This document shows, piece after piece, positions 26,316 to 33,542 of a stretch of DNA of 64,000 bases. Made by a program: the position numbers and the translations under genes. Within the stretch, counting starts at the first letter, position 1. Every line of letters begins with the position of its first letter. The notes below the pieces were generated by a model that saw only the letters and a list, made by a program, of their open reading frames with translations, searched no databases and had not been told where the DNA came from. The stretch is from the NCBI RefSeq assembly GCF_004339565.1, contig NZ_SMFZ01000002.1:186001-250000 (forward strand), read 5' to 3'. This stretch comes from Pseudonocardia endophytica. Lineage in GTDB: Bacteria; Actinomycetota; Actinomycetes; Mycobacteriales; Pseudonocardiaceae.

Positions 26316-26357
26316 TTCTGTCGCGCGCGTTCTCGCGGGACGCATGCGTTCCGCGGA

Positions 26358-27362
26358 TCACGACGCGCGAGTGACCTGGGGGAGGCGAGCCGCGACGGCG
26401 TCGAAGTCGGCGATCTCGTCCCAGGTCCACCTCACGACGGTGCGGACCCCGGGCTGAGCACGTAAGGCGTCCTCCCTTCGCTTCTCCCGCATGACGGCGT
26501 CTCCCAGCTTCTCGCCGGGGCGAAGCGAGCGGCCGTACTTCTCCATGCCGTCGAACTCGCCGATGATGCCCTCTCGCGGCCACCAGAAGTCGACGGTCCC
26601 GACATGTCGGCCCCGTGCGTCGTCGAACCGGTGTTGGAGCACTGGATGCGCGACGCCGAGGACGTCCATCCGGACGCGGGCGCGGGACTCGCCGGGACCG
26701 TCCGCGCGGGCGTCGGCGAACGCGATCACCGAGCGGGCCCGGCCCGCTCCCCGTCGTCCGCCCGCCGCCAGCACGGCGGCCGCCAACTCGTGCGCGTCGA
26801 CGACCTCGGTGTGCAGAGCCGCGTCGGCGATCGCGACCGCCGTCTCGAACGGGGTAGAGCGCGCCACGTCGACCACGGTTCGTGCCACCGAAGTGGTGGG
26901 CAGGCCGTCGACCAGCACGATCTCGTCGGATGCCAGGGAGGTCGCATACGAGCGCAGTCGACGTCCGGCGCGGCCACCGGATCGGCGATCTCGGCTGATG
27001 TGGACGGTTCCCAGCGGGACTCCCCACACCGGAAGCCGATGGCGGACCGCTGCCGACACGTGGCTGACGACTGCACCGGGCGCGAGCTGGGCGTAGGTGG
27101 CCTCGGTCAGTGCGCGATGTCGTTCGTCGGCGTCGCGCCACCGCGGGTCGGTCGCGTCGAGGTAGGCGCCGGGCCGCAACGGGGCGATCTCGCCGGTGCG
27201 GAGGGCCCGTCGGACGTCGTCCTCGGACATGCCACGGCGGAGCAGGTCGGGGCGGAGCAGGAGATCGGTCACAAGACCGACGGTCGCCGACCCGGACGCA
27301 TCTGACGCCGCGATCGGACGAGCTGTGGACAACGGCTTCAGGTTGTGGACAGCCGGCATCAT
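26358..27362 (-). CDS. AbiEi-antitoxin-like/DUF559 nuclease-fold protein between repeat arrays
   Basis: 334 residues from ATG ATG at 27362. The N-terminal third (LLRRGMSEDDVRRALRTGEIAPLRPGAYL) is the winged-helix start of AbiEi-like antitoxins. The C-terminal part reads VDFWWPREGIIGEFDGMEKYG ... VMREKRREDALRAQPGV, with D, E and K placed as in PD-(D/E)xK/DUF559 nuclease folds. Proteins with this architecture are common in actinomycetes without a known toxin partner, and none is adjacent here. The ribosome site is weak, and two DnaA-box-like sequences (27324-27332, 27343-27351) fall in the first codons, so a later start near 27260 is possible. Confidence 0.75.
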   Translation of the reverse strand: MMPAVHNLKPLSTARPIAASDASGSATVGLVTDLLLRPDLLRRGMSEDDVRRALRTGEIAPLRPGAYLDATDPRWRDADERHRALTEATYAQLAPGAVVSHVSAAVRHRLPVWGVPLGTVHISRDRRSGGRAGRRLRSYATSLASDEIVLVDGLPTTSVARTVVDVARSTPFETAVAIADAALHTEVVDAHELAAAVLAAGGRRGAGRARSVIAFADARADGPGESRARVRMDVLGVAHPVLQHRFDDARGRHVGTVDFWWPREGIIGEFDGMEKYGRSLRPGEKLGDAVMREKRREDALRAQPGVRTVVRWTWDEIADFDAVAARLPQVTRAS

Positions 27363-27379
27363 CAAACGCCCGACACGTC

Positions 27380-28350
27380 GGAGGTCGCGGCGACCGAACG
27401 CGTGCGTTCGCCGAACCCGGTGCGCGTATGCCCGACCGCCAGTCGAACGCGTATCCGGACAGCGAACGCGCTCCGTCGCGGAGAATGCGCGCGTCGAAAC
27501 ACGAGCGTTCTCCGAACCGGTGAGCATCTATCGGATCAGCGCGCGTTCTGCGGACGACCGCGTTCGACGGACGGCCGGCGATCACGCCCGCTCGAGCGGC
27601 GAACGCGCGCAGGGTGGGAGCACGCGCGCCCCAGGGCGCGAGCGTCTACCGGATCGCGGCGCGTCTACCGGATCGCGGCGCGTCTACCGGATCGCGGCGC
27701 GTCTACCGGATCGCGGCGCGTTGGCCGGATCGCGGCGCGTTGGCCGGATCGCGGCGCGTTGGCCGGATCGCAGCGCGTTGGCCGGATCGCAGCGCGTTAG
27801 CCGGATCGCGGCGCGTTAGCCGGTTCGCGGCGCGTCCGACCGGTTCGAGGCGGGGAAGCCGACAGAACGCCACCAGACCGGGGAACGCGCGCAGAACGGG
27901 AGTACGCGCGCGACTGAGCGGCTGCGTTGGCCGGATCTCGGGGCGTTCGACGGTTCGCAGCGTGTTCGCCGGGTTCGAGGCGCGGAAGCCGACCGGAGCA
28001 CGTCGCCAGACCGGGTAACGCGCGCCGAAGGGGAGTACGCGCGCGACTGAGCGCGTGCGTTGGCCGGATCTCGGTGCGTTGGCCGGATCTCGGTGCGTGC
28101 GCGAGCTCGGAGCGTGAAAGCCGGTCGGAGAACACGCCCGCCAAGCAGGAGAACGCGCGCATGTTGGGAGTACGCGCGCGACCGATCGCGTGCATTCCCC
28201 GGATCTCGGCGCATCGGCCGGATCAGCGCGCGTTCTGCGGATTAGCGCGCGTTCGTCGGCTTGGAGCGCGTTCGTCGGATCAGCGCGCGTCGTCGGCTTG
28301 GAGCGCGTTCGTCAGCTCGGATCGCGTCGTCGGCTCGGATCGCGTCGTCG
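27380..28350 (+). repeat. Right array of 19-bp repeats with 130-bp higher-order repeats
   Basis: The best part, 27642-27831, is ten exact-length 19-bp units (such as GCGTTGGCCGGATCGCGGC), the first four with TCTA and later ones with TTGG or TTAG at the same place. Upstream (27380-27640) and downstream (27832-28350) the unit is recognisable but degenerate. Downstream there are three imperfect copies of a block about 130-132 bp long, starting near 27848, 27978 and 28109, each with GGGAGTACGCGCGCGAC followed by one or two 19-bp units. The orientation is opposite to the left array. No coding gene is credible in this stretch. Confidence 0.88.
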
Positions 28351-28397
28351 CGGCTCGGGCGCGGATGCCTGTGGGGCGTGGCGGTTAGCCTGCGCTG

Positions 28398-29135
28398 ATG
28401 AGTGGCGGGACGACACTGGTCACGGGCGCGAGTCGCGGCATCGGAGCGGCGACGGCGCGGTTGCTCGCGAGCCGGGGCGTCGATCTCGCACTGGCCTGTC
28501 GTCATCCGGGCGAGGAGATCGAGAGCGTCGCGCGGGACTGTCGCGACGCCGGCGTGCGGGCCGTCGTGATCGGGGCCGACCTGGCCGTCGAGTCCGATGT
28601 GGTGCGGATGTTCGACGAGGCGGGTCCGATCACCGGACTCGTCGCGAACGCGGGTGCGGCGCCGTCGTTGCAGCGCGTCGAGGACATGAGCGCGGAGCGG
28701 ATCGACGAGGTCCTGGCGCTGAACCTGCGCGGGGCGGTGCTGTGCTCGCGGGAGGCGGTGCGGCGGATGGCCCCGCGGCTCGGAGGGTCCGGCGGCGCGA
28801 TCGTGCACGTCACGTCCCGGGCTGCCGTGCTGGGCGCGCGGGGGGAGTGGGTCGACTACGCCGCGGCGAAGGCCGGTACCGAGGCGCTGACCGTCGGCCT
28901 GGCCAAGGAGGTCGCCGCGGACGGGATCCGGGTCAACGCCGTCCGGCCCGGTCTGATCGACACCGAGTTCCACGCCAGGGCGGGAGAGCCGGGGCGTGCG
29001 GCGCGGGTGGCGTCGGCGGTTCCGATGGCGCGGGCCGGACGGCCGGAGGAGGTCGCCGGGGCGATCGCCTGGCTGCTCGGCGACGAGGCGAGCTACGTGA
29101 CGGGCGCCGTCCTGGACGTGACGGGCGGTCGCTGA
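28398..29135 (+). CDS. Short-chain dehydrogenase/reductase
   Basis: 245 residues, a classical SDR. It has TGASRGIG (NADP-type cofactor loop) at residues 9-16, NAG at about 85, the Ser in HVTSRAAV, YAAAK for catalysis and NAVRPGLIDT near the end. It probably reduces a 3-oxoacyl or similar carbonyl; the substrate is not evident. The ATG is 6 bases after TAGCCT (28386-28391), suggesting a leaderless mRNA whose promoter lies directly beside the repeat array. Confidence 0.88.
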   Translation: MSGGTTLVTGASRGIGAATARLLASRGVDLALACRHPGEEIESVARDCRDAGVRAVVIGADLAVESDVVRMFDEAGPITGLVANAGAAPSLQRVEDMSAERIDEVLALNLRGAVLCSREAVRRMAPRLGGSGGAIVHVTSRAAVLGARGEWVDYAAAKAGTEALTVGLAKEVAADGIRVNAVRPGLIDTEFHARAGEPGRAARVASAVPMARAGRPEEVAGAIAWLLGDEASYVTGAVLDVTGGR

Positions 29136-29262
29136 ATGGTGCGGTGACCGGCGAGGTGGCCGACGTCCGCACCGCTCGGCGCGCCGTCGATGGCGTTGAG
29201 CCGCTCCCGGTGCCGATCTTGAAGCACGTGTCGGGGTCCGATTGCACACTACGCTTGTCAGG

Positions 29263-29284
29263 TGCATCTGCAATTGCGGATGCA
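29263..29284. promoter_or_regulatory. Operator 1 of the XRE/DUF397 module
   Basis: A 22-bp near-palindrome made of TGCATCTGCA and TGCGGATGCA separated by AT, with one mismatched pair. It lies just downstream of a TACGCT -10-like hexamer (29250-29255) and 23 bases before the DUF397 start codon, so a bound protein would block transcription. The same two half-sites recur in operator 2 (30951-30972). Confidence 0.65.
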
Positions 29285-29306
29285 ACTCCAGCGAGGGGAC
29301 GACGCA

Positions 29307-29510
29307 ATGGAAGACGGCACGACCAGGGTCTGGCGGAAGAGCAGCGCGAGCAACCCTCAGGGCAACTGTGTCGAACTGGCAATGCTGGAGCACGGCCGCG
29401 TCGGCATGCGCAACTCCCGGGATCCGCACGGTGCCGTGCTCGACTACCCCGCCGTGGCGCTCGACGCGTTCCTCGGGATGGTCCGCGACGGCGCGCTCGA
29501 CGAGCGCTGA
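29307..29510 (+). CDS. DUF397 protein
   Basis: 67 residues from an ATG preceded by GAGGGG. The DUF397 consensus is nearly complete: WRKSSASNPQGNCVELA, RNSRDPHGAVLDYP and LDAFLGMVRDG. These very small actinomycete proteins nearly always accompany an XRE regulator with a DUF5753 domain and act in development or antibiotic control, probably as its antagonist or partner. Here it comes before its regulator (109 bases upstream) and has a separate operator. Confidence 0.9.
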   Translation: MEDGTTRVWRKSSASNPQGNCVELAMLEHGRVGMRNSRDPHGAVLDYPAVALDAFLGMVRDGALDER

Positions 29511-29619
29511 GGGCGACATGAACCGCCCTGTGCGATGCTGACTCCGTTCGGCCGAGCGGCTGCGCCGTCCGGACACGGGATGCGGCGGAGTGGCGGATGG
29601 CGGACGAGCAGGGCCCGCG

Positions 29620-30486
29620 GTGACCGGGGTGCCGGTTCCGGCGGACGATCCGGGGCCGACCGCACTGCGGATGATCTTCGGCGGTCAGCTGCGCAGGCTG
29701 CGTGAACGGGCCGGGGTGACCCGCGAGGACGCCGGTGCGGCCATCCGCGGGTCGCACGCCAAGATCAGCCGACTCGAGCTGGGCCGGGTCCGGTTCAAGG
29801 ACCGCGACGTGTCCGACCTCCTCGCCCTCTACGGCATCGGCGACGGCCCGGACCGTGACCAGCTGCTGGACCTCGCGCACCGCGCCAACCAGCCGGGGTG
29901 GTGGCAGCAGTACGGCGACGTCCTGCCGTCGTGGTTCGAGACCTATCTCGGTCTGGAGCCCGCCGCGGCGACGATCCGCAACTACGAGATGCAGTTCGTC
30001 CCCGGTCTGCTGCAGACCGAGGAGTACGCGCGCGTCGTCGTCGGCCTCGGGCGCGCTCCCGATCCGGACGGCCGCGCCGTCGACGTCCGGATGCGTCGCC
30101 AGCGGCTCCTGGACTCCGAAGCGGGGCCGCGGTTCGTCGCCGTCGTCGACGAGACGGCCCTGCGCCGCCCGCTACCCGGCGTCGATGCCATGCGCCGTCA
30201 GCTACGGCACCTGGCGGAGATGAGCGAGGCCCCGTCGGTGGAGCTGAGGATCGTGCCGTTCCGCGCCGGCATGCATCCGGCCGCCGGCGGCGCGTTCAGC
30301 ATCCTGGACTTCGCCGATCCGGAGCTGCCGCCGATCGTCTACCTCGAGCACCTCACCAGCGCGCTCTACCTGGACAAACACGCGGACGTCGATCGCTACG
30401 ACGAGGCGATGCGGCGCCTGTGCGAGATCAGCGTGTGTCCGGAAGGGGCTCCGGCCGTCCTGGAACGGATCGGTCGCGAACTCTAG
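29620..30486 (+). CDS. XRE-family regulator with DUF5753 domain
   Basis: 288 residues from the GTG at 29620 (an in-frame GTG at 29590 is possible). An N-terminal helix-turn-helix (about residues 18-70) contains QLRRLRERAGVTREDAG and GSHAKISRLELGR. The DUF5753 ligand domain follows, with PGLLQTEEYARVVV and MRRQRLLDSE ... VDETALRRP. It is the usual partner of DUF397 proteins. The paired palindromes on both sides of the locus suggest it controls the DUF397 gene and the divergent small Cys-rich gene. Its own stop TAG lies in a large palindrome. Confidence 0.9.
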   Translation: MTGVPVPADDPGPTALRMIFGGQLRRLRERAGVTREDAGAAIRGSHAKISRLELGRVRFKDRDVSDLLALYGIGDGPDRDQLLDLAHRANQPGWWQQYGDVLPSWFETYLGLEPAAATIRNYEMQFVPGLLQTEEYARVVVGLGRAPDPDGRAVDVRMRRQRLLDSEAGPRFVAVVDETALRRPLPGVDAMRRQLRHLAEMSEAPSVELRIVPFRAGMHPAAGGAFSILDFADPELPPIVYLEHLTSALYLDKHADVDRYDEAMRRLCEISVCPEGAPAVLERIGREL

Positions 30487-30545
30487 TGCCGCATCGCGAA
30501 ACGTTCGGCACCGATTCCGGCACCGACGTTGCGCGACGGCACTAG
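30483..30545. terminator. Bidirectional palindrome between convergent genes
   Basis: Outer arms CTAGTGCCG (30483-30491) and CGGCACTAG (30537-30545) pair perfectly; the inner arms pair at 10 of 11 positions after a 2-base bulge, with a loop of about 21 bases. The two convergent genes end in it: each takes its TAG stop from the CTAG of one arm. It probably terminates transcription from both sides. Confidence 0.6.
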
Positions 30546-30841
30546 AACTGGGGCCGCAGGTACGGACGCCGGGTGCCCCAGCGGCGACGCGAGTCCCGTC
30601 GCGTGTCGAGCGGGACGACGGTCGCCTCGTCGCACAGCGCGCACCGTGATCCGGGCGGGCTGGACAGCGACGCGGGGAGCACCATGTGCCCGCAGACGGC
30701 CGTGCAGTGGCCCGTCCCGGCCGCCAGCGACTCGGAGAGCACGGCGTGCGCCACGGCGTGCGTCCGACCGTCACGGGCGCAGGTGACGAGAGCGTTCTGT
30801 TCGACGGTCTCGGCGTCGGCGACCGGGGCGCGGCGGTTCAT
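30542..30841 (-). CDS. Small Cys/His-rich protein of the XRE module
   Basis: 99 residues. Five cysteines and several His (TCARDGRTHAVAHAV, GHCTAVCGHMV, CALCDEATVV) suggest one or two zinc-binding sites. The C-terminus is very basic (RRDSRRRWGTRRPYLRPQF). Its promoter has TTGCAT at 30961-30956 and CACTAT at 30938-30933, 17 bases apart, and the -35 lies inside operator 2. This links it to the XRE/DUF397 pair. Similar small proteins accompany such pairs in Pseudonocardiaceae as far as I recall; the function is unknown. Confidence 0.65.
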   Translation of the reverse strand: MNRRAPVADAETVEQNALVTCARDGRTHAVAHAVLSESLAAGTGHCTAVCGHMVLPASLSSPPGSRCALCDEATVVPLDTRRDSRRRWGTRRPYLRPQF

Positions 30842-30950
30842 CGCAGGCCCTCCGGCGTGCACGCGCCGAGGTCCGAGCGGAGTCGCAGGACTGGCACGAC
30901 GGGCACCTCCGGGGCGGTGGGGCGGAACATCCATAGTGCGACGCGGAGCG

Positions 30951-30972
30951 TGCAGATGCAAGTGCATCCGCA
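30951..30972. promoter_or_regulatory. Operator 2 of the XRE/DUF397 module
   Basis: A 22-bp near-palindrome with half-sites TGCAGATGCA and TGCATCCGCA separated by AG. These are the reverse complements of the half-sites of operator 1, so one protein should bind both. It covers the -35 hexamer of the leftward small Cys/His gene, consistent with repression. Confidence 0.65.
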
Positions 30973-31146
30973 CGATCGGCCGAACCCTTTCCCGTCGCGG
31001 TGGCACAGAGTGGTGAGCGACACGCATCCCGGGGCTCGGGTGCTCGGGTGGCGTTCCGGACACCGGGCGCACGGCCGACCGTCACAGGCCGGTCCATCTG
31101 CGGATACCGGTGCCGAACGGGAGCCGCGGCTGGACCGTTCCGCAGG

Positions 31147-31160
31147 TGTGACGCGTCACA
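31147..31160. promoter_or_regulatory. Perfect palindrome TGTGACGCGTCACA upstream of ectA
   Basis: Fourteen bases, fully symmetric, 76 bases before the ectA start and about 62 before its -10 hexamer. The TGTGA/TCACA arms resemble CRP/FNR-type half-sites, but the spacer is 4 instead of 6 bases, so another dimeric regulator (GntR- or MarR-type) is as likely. The position would suit an activator of the ectoine operon. Confidence 0.4.
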
Positions 31161-31236
31161 GAACGTGCAGCGCACGGGTACCGGGGGCGCACGCAGGACC
31201 TGCGTCGTCCGAATGCGGCTGTTAGTTTCGGTCGAC

Positions 31237-31761
31237 ATGACCGCACCCGAGAAGGCCGAAAGACGCAAGGCCGATCCCGGATCCGACATCGTGATCGGCT
31301 CCCCGTCCGTGGCCGACGGCGTGCGCATGTGGGAACTCGCCGTCGCCTCCGGTGTGCTCGACGCCAAGCCCCGCTACGCCTACGCACTCTGGTGCCGGGA
31401 CTTCGCGCAGACGTCCGTCGTCGCACGGCGGGACGGCGACGTCGTCGGCTACGTGACCGGCTACATGCGCCCCGAGGCGCCGACGACGGTGTTCGTCTGG
31501 CAGGTGTGCGTCTCGTCCGCCGCCCAGGGTGCGGGTGTCGGCGGCCGGATGCTCGACGCGGTGTTCGCCGCGGCACCCGGCGCCGACCGGATGGAGACGA
31601 CGATCACGCCGGACAACGAGTCGTCGATCGCCCTGTTCACCGCGTTCGCGAAGCGTCAGGGCCTGACGATCGACAACACCGAACTGTTCGGGCGTGATCT
31701 CCTCGGCGACGAGCACGAGCCCGAGTTCCTGTACAGCATCCGACCTGCCATCAAGGGGTAG
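31237..31761 (+). CDS. ectA: L-2,4-diaminobutyrate acetyltransferase
   Basis: 174 residues. A GNAT-fold acetyltransferase with the EctA pattern: PRYAYALWCRDFAQTSVVA, GYVTGYMRPEAPTTVFVWQVCV and the acetyl-CoA loop QGAGVGGRML, then TITPDNESSIALFTAFAKRQG. It acetylates the gamma amino group of diaminobutyrate, the second step of ectoine synthesis. The ATG lies 8 bases after TAGTTT, with no ribosome site, so the operon mRNA is probably leaderless. ectB follows after 7 bases. Confidence 0.96.
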   Translation: MTAPEKAERRKADPGSDIVIGSPSVADGVRMWELAVASGVLDAKPRYAYALWCRDFAQTSVVARRDGDVVGYVTGYMRPEAPTTVFVWQVCVSSAAQGAGVGGRMLDAVFAAAPGADRMETTITPDNESSIALFTAFAKRQGLTIDNTELFGRDLLGDEHEPEFLYSIRPAIKG

Positions 31762-31768
31762 AGGATTC

Positions 31769-33025
31769 ATGACCGTTTTCGAGGATCTCGAGTCCGAGGT
31801 TCGCAGCTACTGCCGGAACTGGCCGGTCGTGTTCGACACCGCGAAGGGCAGCCGGCTCACCGACGTCGACGGCAATTCCTACCTCGACTTCTTCGGCGGG
31901 GCCGGTGCGCTGAACTACGGGCACAATCCCGAGGTGCTCAAGGGTCCGCTCCTGGAGTACTTCCAGCGCGACGGCATCACCCACGGCCTGGACATGTACA
32001 CCACGGCCAAGGGCGAGTTCCTGCACACGTTCGAGGACGTGATCCTCAAGCCGCGCGGCCTCGACTACAAGGTGCAGTTCCCCGGACCGACCGGGGCGAA
32101 CGCCGTCGAATCCGCCCTGAAGCTGGCGCGCAAGATCACCGGCAAGGAAGCGCTGATCAACTTCACGAACGCGTTCCACGGCATGACGCTGGGCGCGCTG
32201 TCGGTCACCGGCAACTCGATGAAGCGCGGCGGCGCCGGTATCCCGCTCGTGCACTCGACGCCGATGCCGTTCGACAACTACTTCGACGGCAAGTTCCCCG
32301 ACTTCCTCTGGTTCGAGAAGGTCCTCGACGACGCCGGCTCCTCCCTGAACGACCCGGCCGCGGTCATCGTGGAGACGGTCCAGGGCGAGGGTGGTCTGAA
32401 CCCGGCGCGCATCGAGTGGCTGCAGGGCCTGCGCGACCTGTGCACCCGCAAGGGCCTGCTGATGATCGTCGACGACGTGCAGATGGGCTGCGGGCGGACC
32501 GGCCCGTTCTTCTCGTTCGAGATCGCGGGAATCCAGCCGGACATCGTGACGATCTCGAAGTCGATCTCCGGATACGGCCTGCCGATGGCGCTGGTGCTGA
32601 TCAAGCCGGAGTACGACCAGTGGGGTCCCGGCGAGCACAACGGCACGTTCCGCGGCAACAACCCGGCCTTCGTCACGGCGACCCACACGCTGCGCCACTG
32701 GTGGTCCGACGACGTGTTGGAGCGCGACACCCTCCGCAAGGGCGAGAAGATCGAAGAGGCGTTCGCGAAGATCGTCAAGGACACGACCGGCACGACCGAG
32801 TGCTTCCAGAAGGGCCGGGGCATGGCCCGCGGCATCCAGTTCGACGAGGAGGGCCTGGCCGAGAAGGTCGCGGCCAAGGCGTTCGAGCACCGGCTCCTGC
32901 TGGAGACGGCAGGCCCGGACGACGAGGTCCTGAAGTTGCTGCCGCCGTTGACGACCTCCGATGATGAGCTCGACGAGGGACTTGCCATCATCGCGGAGTC
33001 CGTACGAACCGTCACCGGGAGCTGA
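31769..33025 (+). CDS. ectB: Diaminobutyrate-2-oxoglutarate aminotransferase
   Basis: 418 residues, class III PLP aminotransferase. The start matches EctB (MTVFEDLESEVRSYCR). PLP-fold signatures are FPGPTGANAVESALKLARK, NAFHGMTLGALSVTGN, MIVDDVQMGCGRTGPFFSFE and the Schiff-base lysine in TISKSISGYGLPMAL. It converts aspartate semialdehyde to 2,4-diaminobutyrate, the first committed step. An AGAGGA site overlaps the ectA stop. ectC follows 8 bases later. Confidence 0.97.
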   Translation: MTVFEDLESEVRSYCRNWPVVFDTAKGSRLTDVDGNSYLDFFGGAGALNYGHNPEVLKGPLLEYFQRDGITHGLDMYTTAKGEFLHTFEDVILKPRGLDYKVQFPGPTGANAVESALKLARKITGKEALINFTNAFHGMTLGALSVTGNSMKRGGAGIPLVHSTPMPFDNYFDGKFPDFLWFEKVLDDAGSSLNDPAAVIVETVQGEGGLNPARIEWLQGLRDLCTRKGLLMIVDDVQMGCGRTGPFFSFEIAGIQPDIVTISKSISGYGLPMALVLIKPEYDQWGPGEHNGTFRGNNPAFVTATHTLRHWWSDDVLERDTLRKGEKIEEAFAKIVKDTTGTTECFQKGRGMARGIQFDEEGLAEKVAAKAFEHRLLLETAGPDDEVLKLLPPLTTSDDELDEGLAIIAESVRTVTGS

Positions 33026-33033
33026 GCAACAAC

Positions 33034-33426
33034 ATGATCGTCCGCACCCTCGACGAGATCACCGACACCGAGCGGGACGTCGAAGCCGAGAACAAGCAGT
33101 GGCGCAGCAAGCGCATCGTCCTCGCGAAGGACGGCGTCGGGTTCTCAGTGCACGAGACCGTGCTCCAGCCGGGCACGATCAACGACTTCTGGTACGCGAA
33201 CCACATCGAGGCCGTCTTCATCACCGAAGGTGAGGGCGAGCTCTACGACAAGGACAACGACATCACGTACCAGCTGGCGCCCGGCTCGATCTACGTGCTG
33301 AGCGGTAACGAGAAGCACCAGCTGCGCCCGAAGACTCTGATGAAGACCGTCTGCGTGTTCACCCCGCCGGTCACCGGCCGGGAGGTCCACGACGAGAACG
33401 GCGTCTACCCGCTGATCACCGAGTAG
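33034..33426 (+). CDS. ectC: Ectoine synthase
   Basis: 130 residues, the normal size. A cupin-type enzyme with the EctC start MIVRTLDEITDTERDVEAENKQ and the conserved FWYANHIEAVFITEGEGELYDKDNDITYQLAPGS core, whose Glu, Tyr and His bind iron. It closes N-gamma-acetyl-diaminobutyrate into ectoine. A strong terminator directly follows, so ectABC forms a separate transcription unit from ectD. Confidence 0.97.
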   Translation: MIVRTLDEITDTERDVEAENKQWRSKRIVLAKDGVGFSVHETVLQPGTINDFWYANHIEAVFITEGEGELYDKDNDITYQLAPGSIYVLSGNEKHQLRPKTLMKTVCVFTPPVTGREVHDENGVYPLITE

Positions 33427-33439
33427 TCGCACCGTCTCA

Positions 33440-33482
33440 CGAAGGGGTGTTTCCGCCGGTAGTCGGCGGGAACACCCCTTCG
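33440..33482 (+). terminator. Strong hairpin between ectC and ectD
   Basis: The arms CGAAGGGGTGTT and AACACCCCTTCG pair perfectly, and an inner TCCGCCG/CGGCGGG region adds more, with a short GTAG-type loop. It begins 13 bases after the ectC stop. Either a full terminator or a partial one that lets some transcription pass to ectD. Confidence 0.8.
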
Positions 33483-33542
33483 TCTTGAGTACCAGGACAC
33501 CTCACCCGTCGAAGGGATACAGATACCGAGGAGGAATGCTTC

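Larger units (their letters stand above)
30842..31236. other. Intergenic region between divergent XRE-module and ectoine promoters
   Basis: 395 bases without a gene. It holds the leftward promoter with operator 2, a 14-bp perfect palindrome at 31147-31160, and at the right end the ectA -10 hexamer TAGTTT (31223-31228). No other structured element or credible small gene was seen. Confidence 0.6.

Noticed and set aside
25388..26345. Long minus-strand open frames coding 19-residue Arg/Pro/Ala repeats
   Set aside because: A 19-bp repeat shifts frame each unit, so every frame yields a 19-residue repeat without stops. There is no ribosome site or conserved domain; the frames are by-products of the array.
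27196..28245. Plus-strand open frames with repeats like VGRIAARWPDRSALAGS
   Set aside because: Same reason: low-complexity translation of the 19-bp array in several frames at once.
31147..31160. Standard CRP site for the ectoine operon
   Set aside because: The spacer between TGTGA and TCACA is 4 rather than 6 bases, so it is kept only as an unassigned palindrome.
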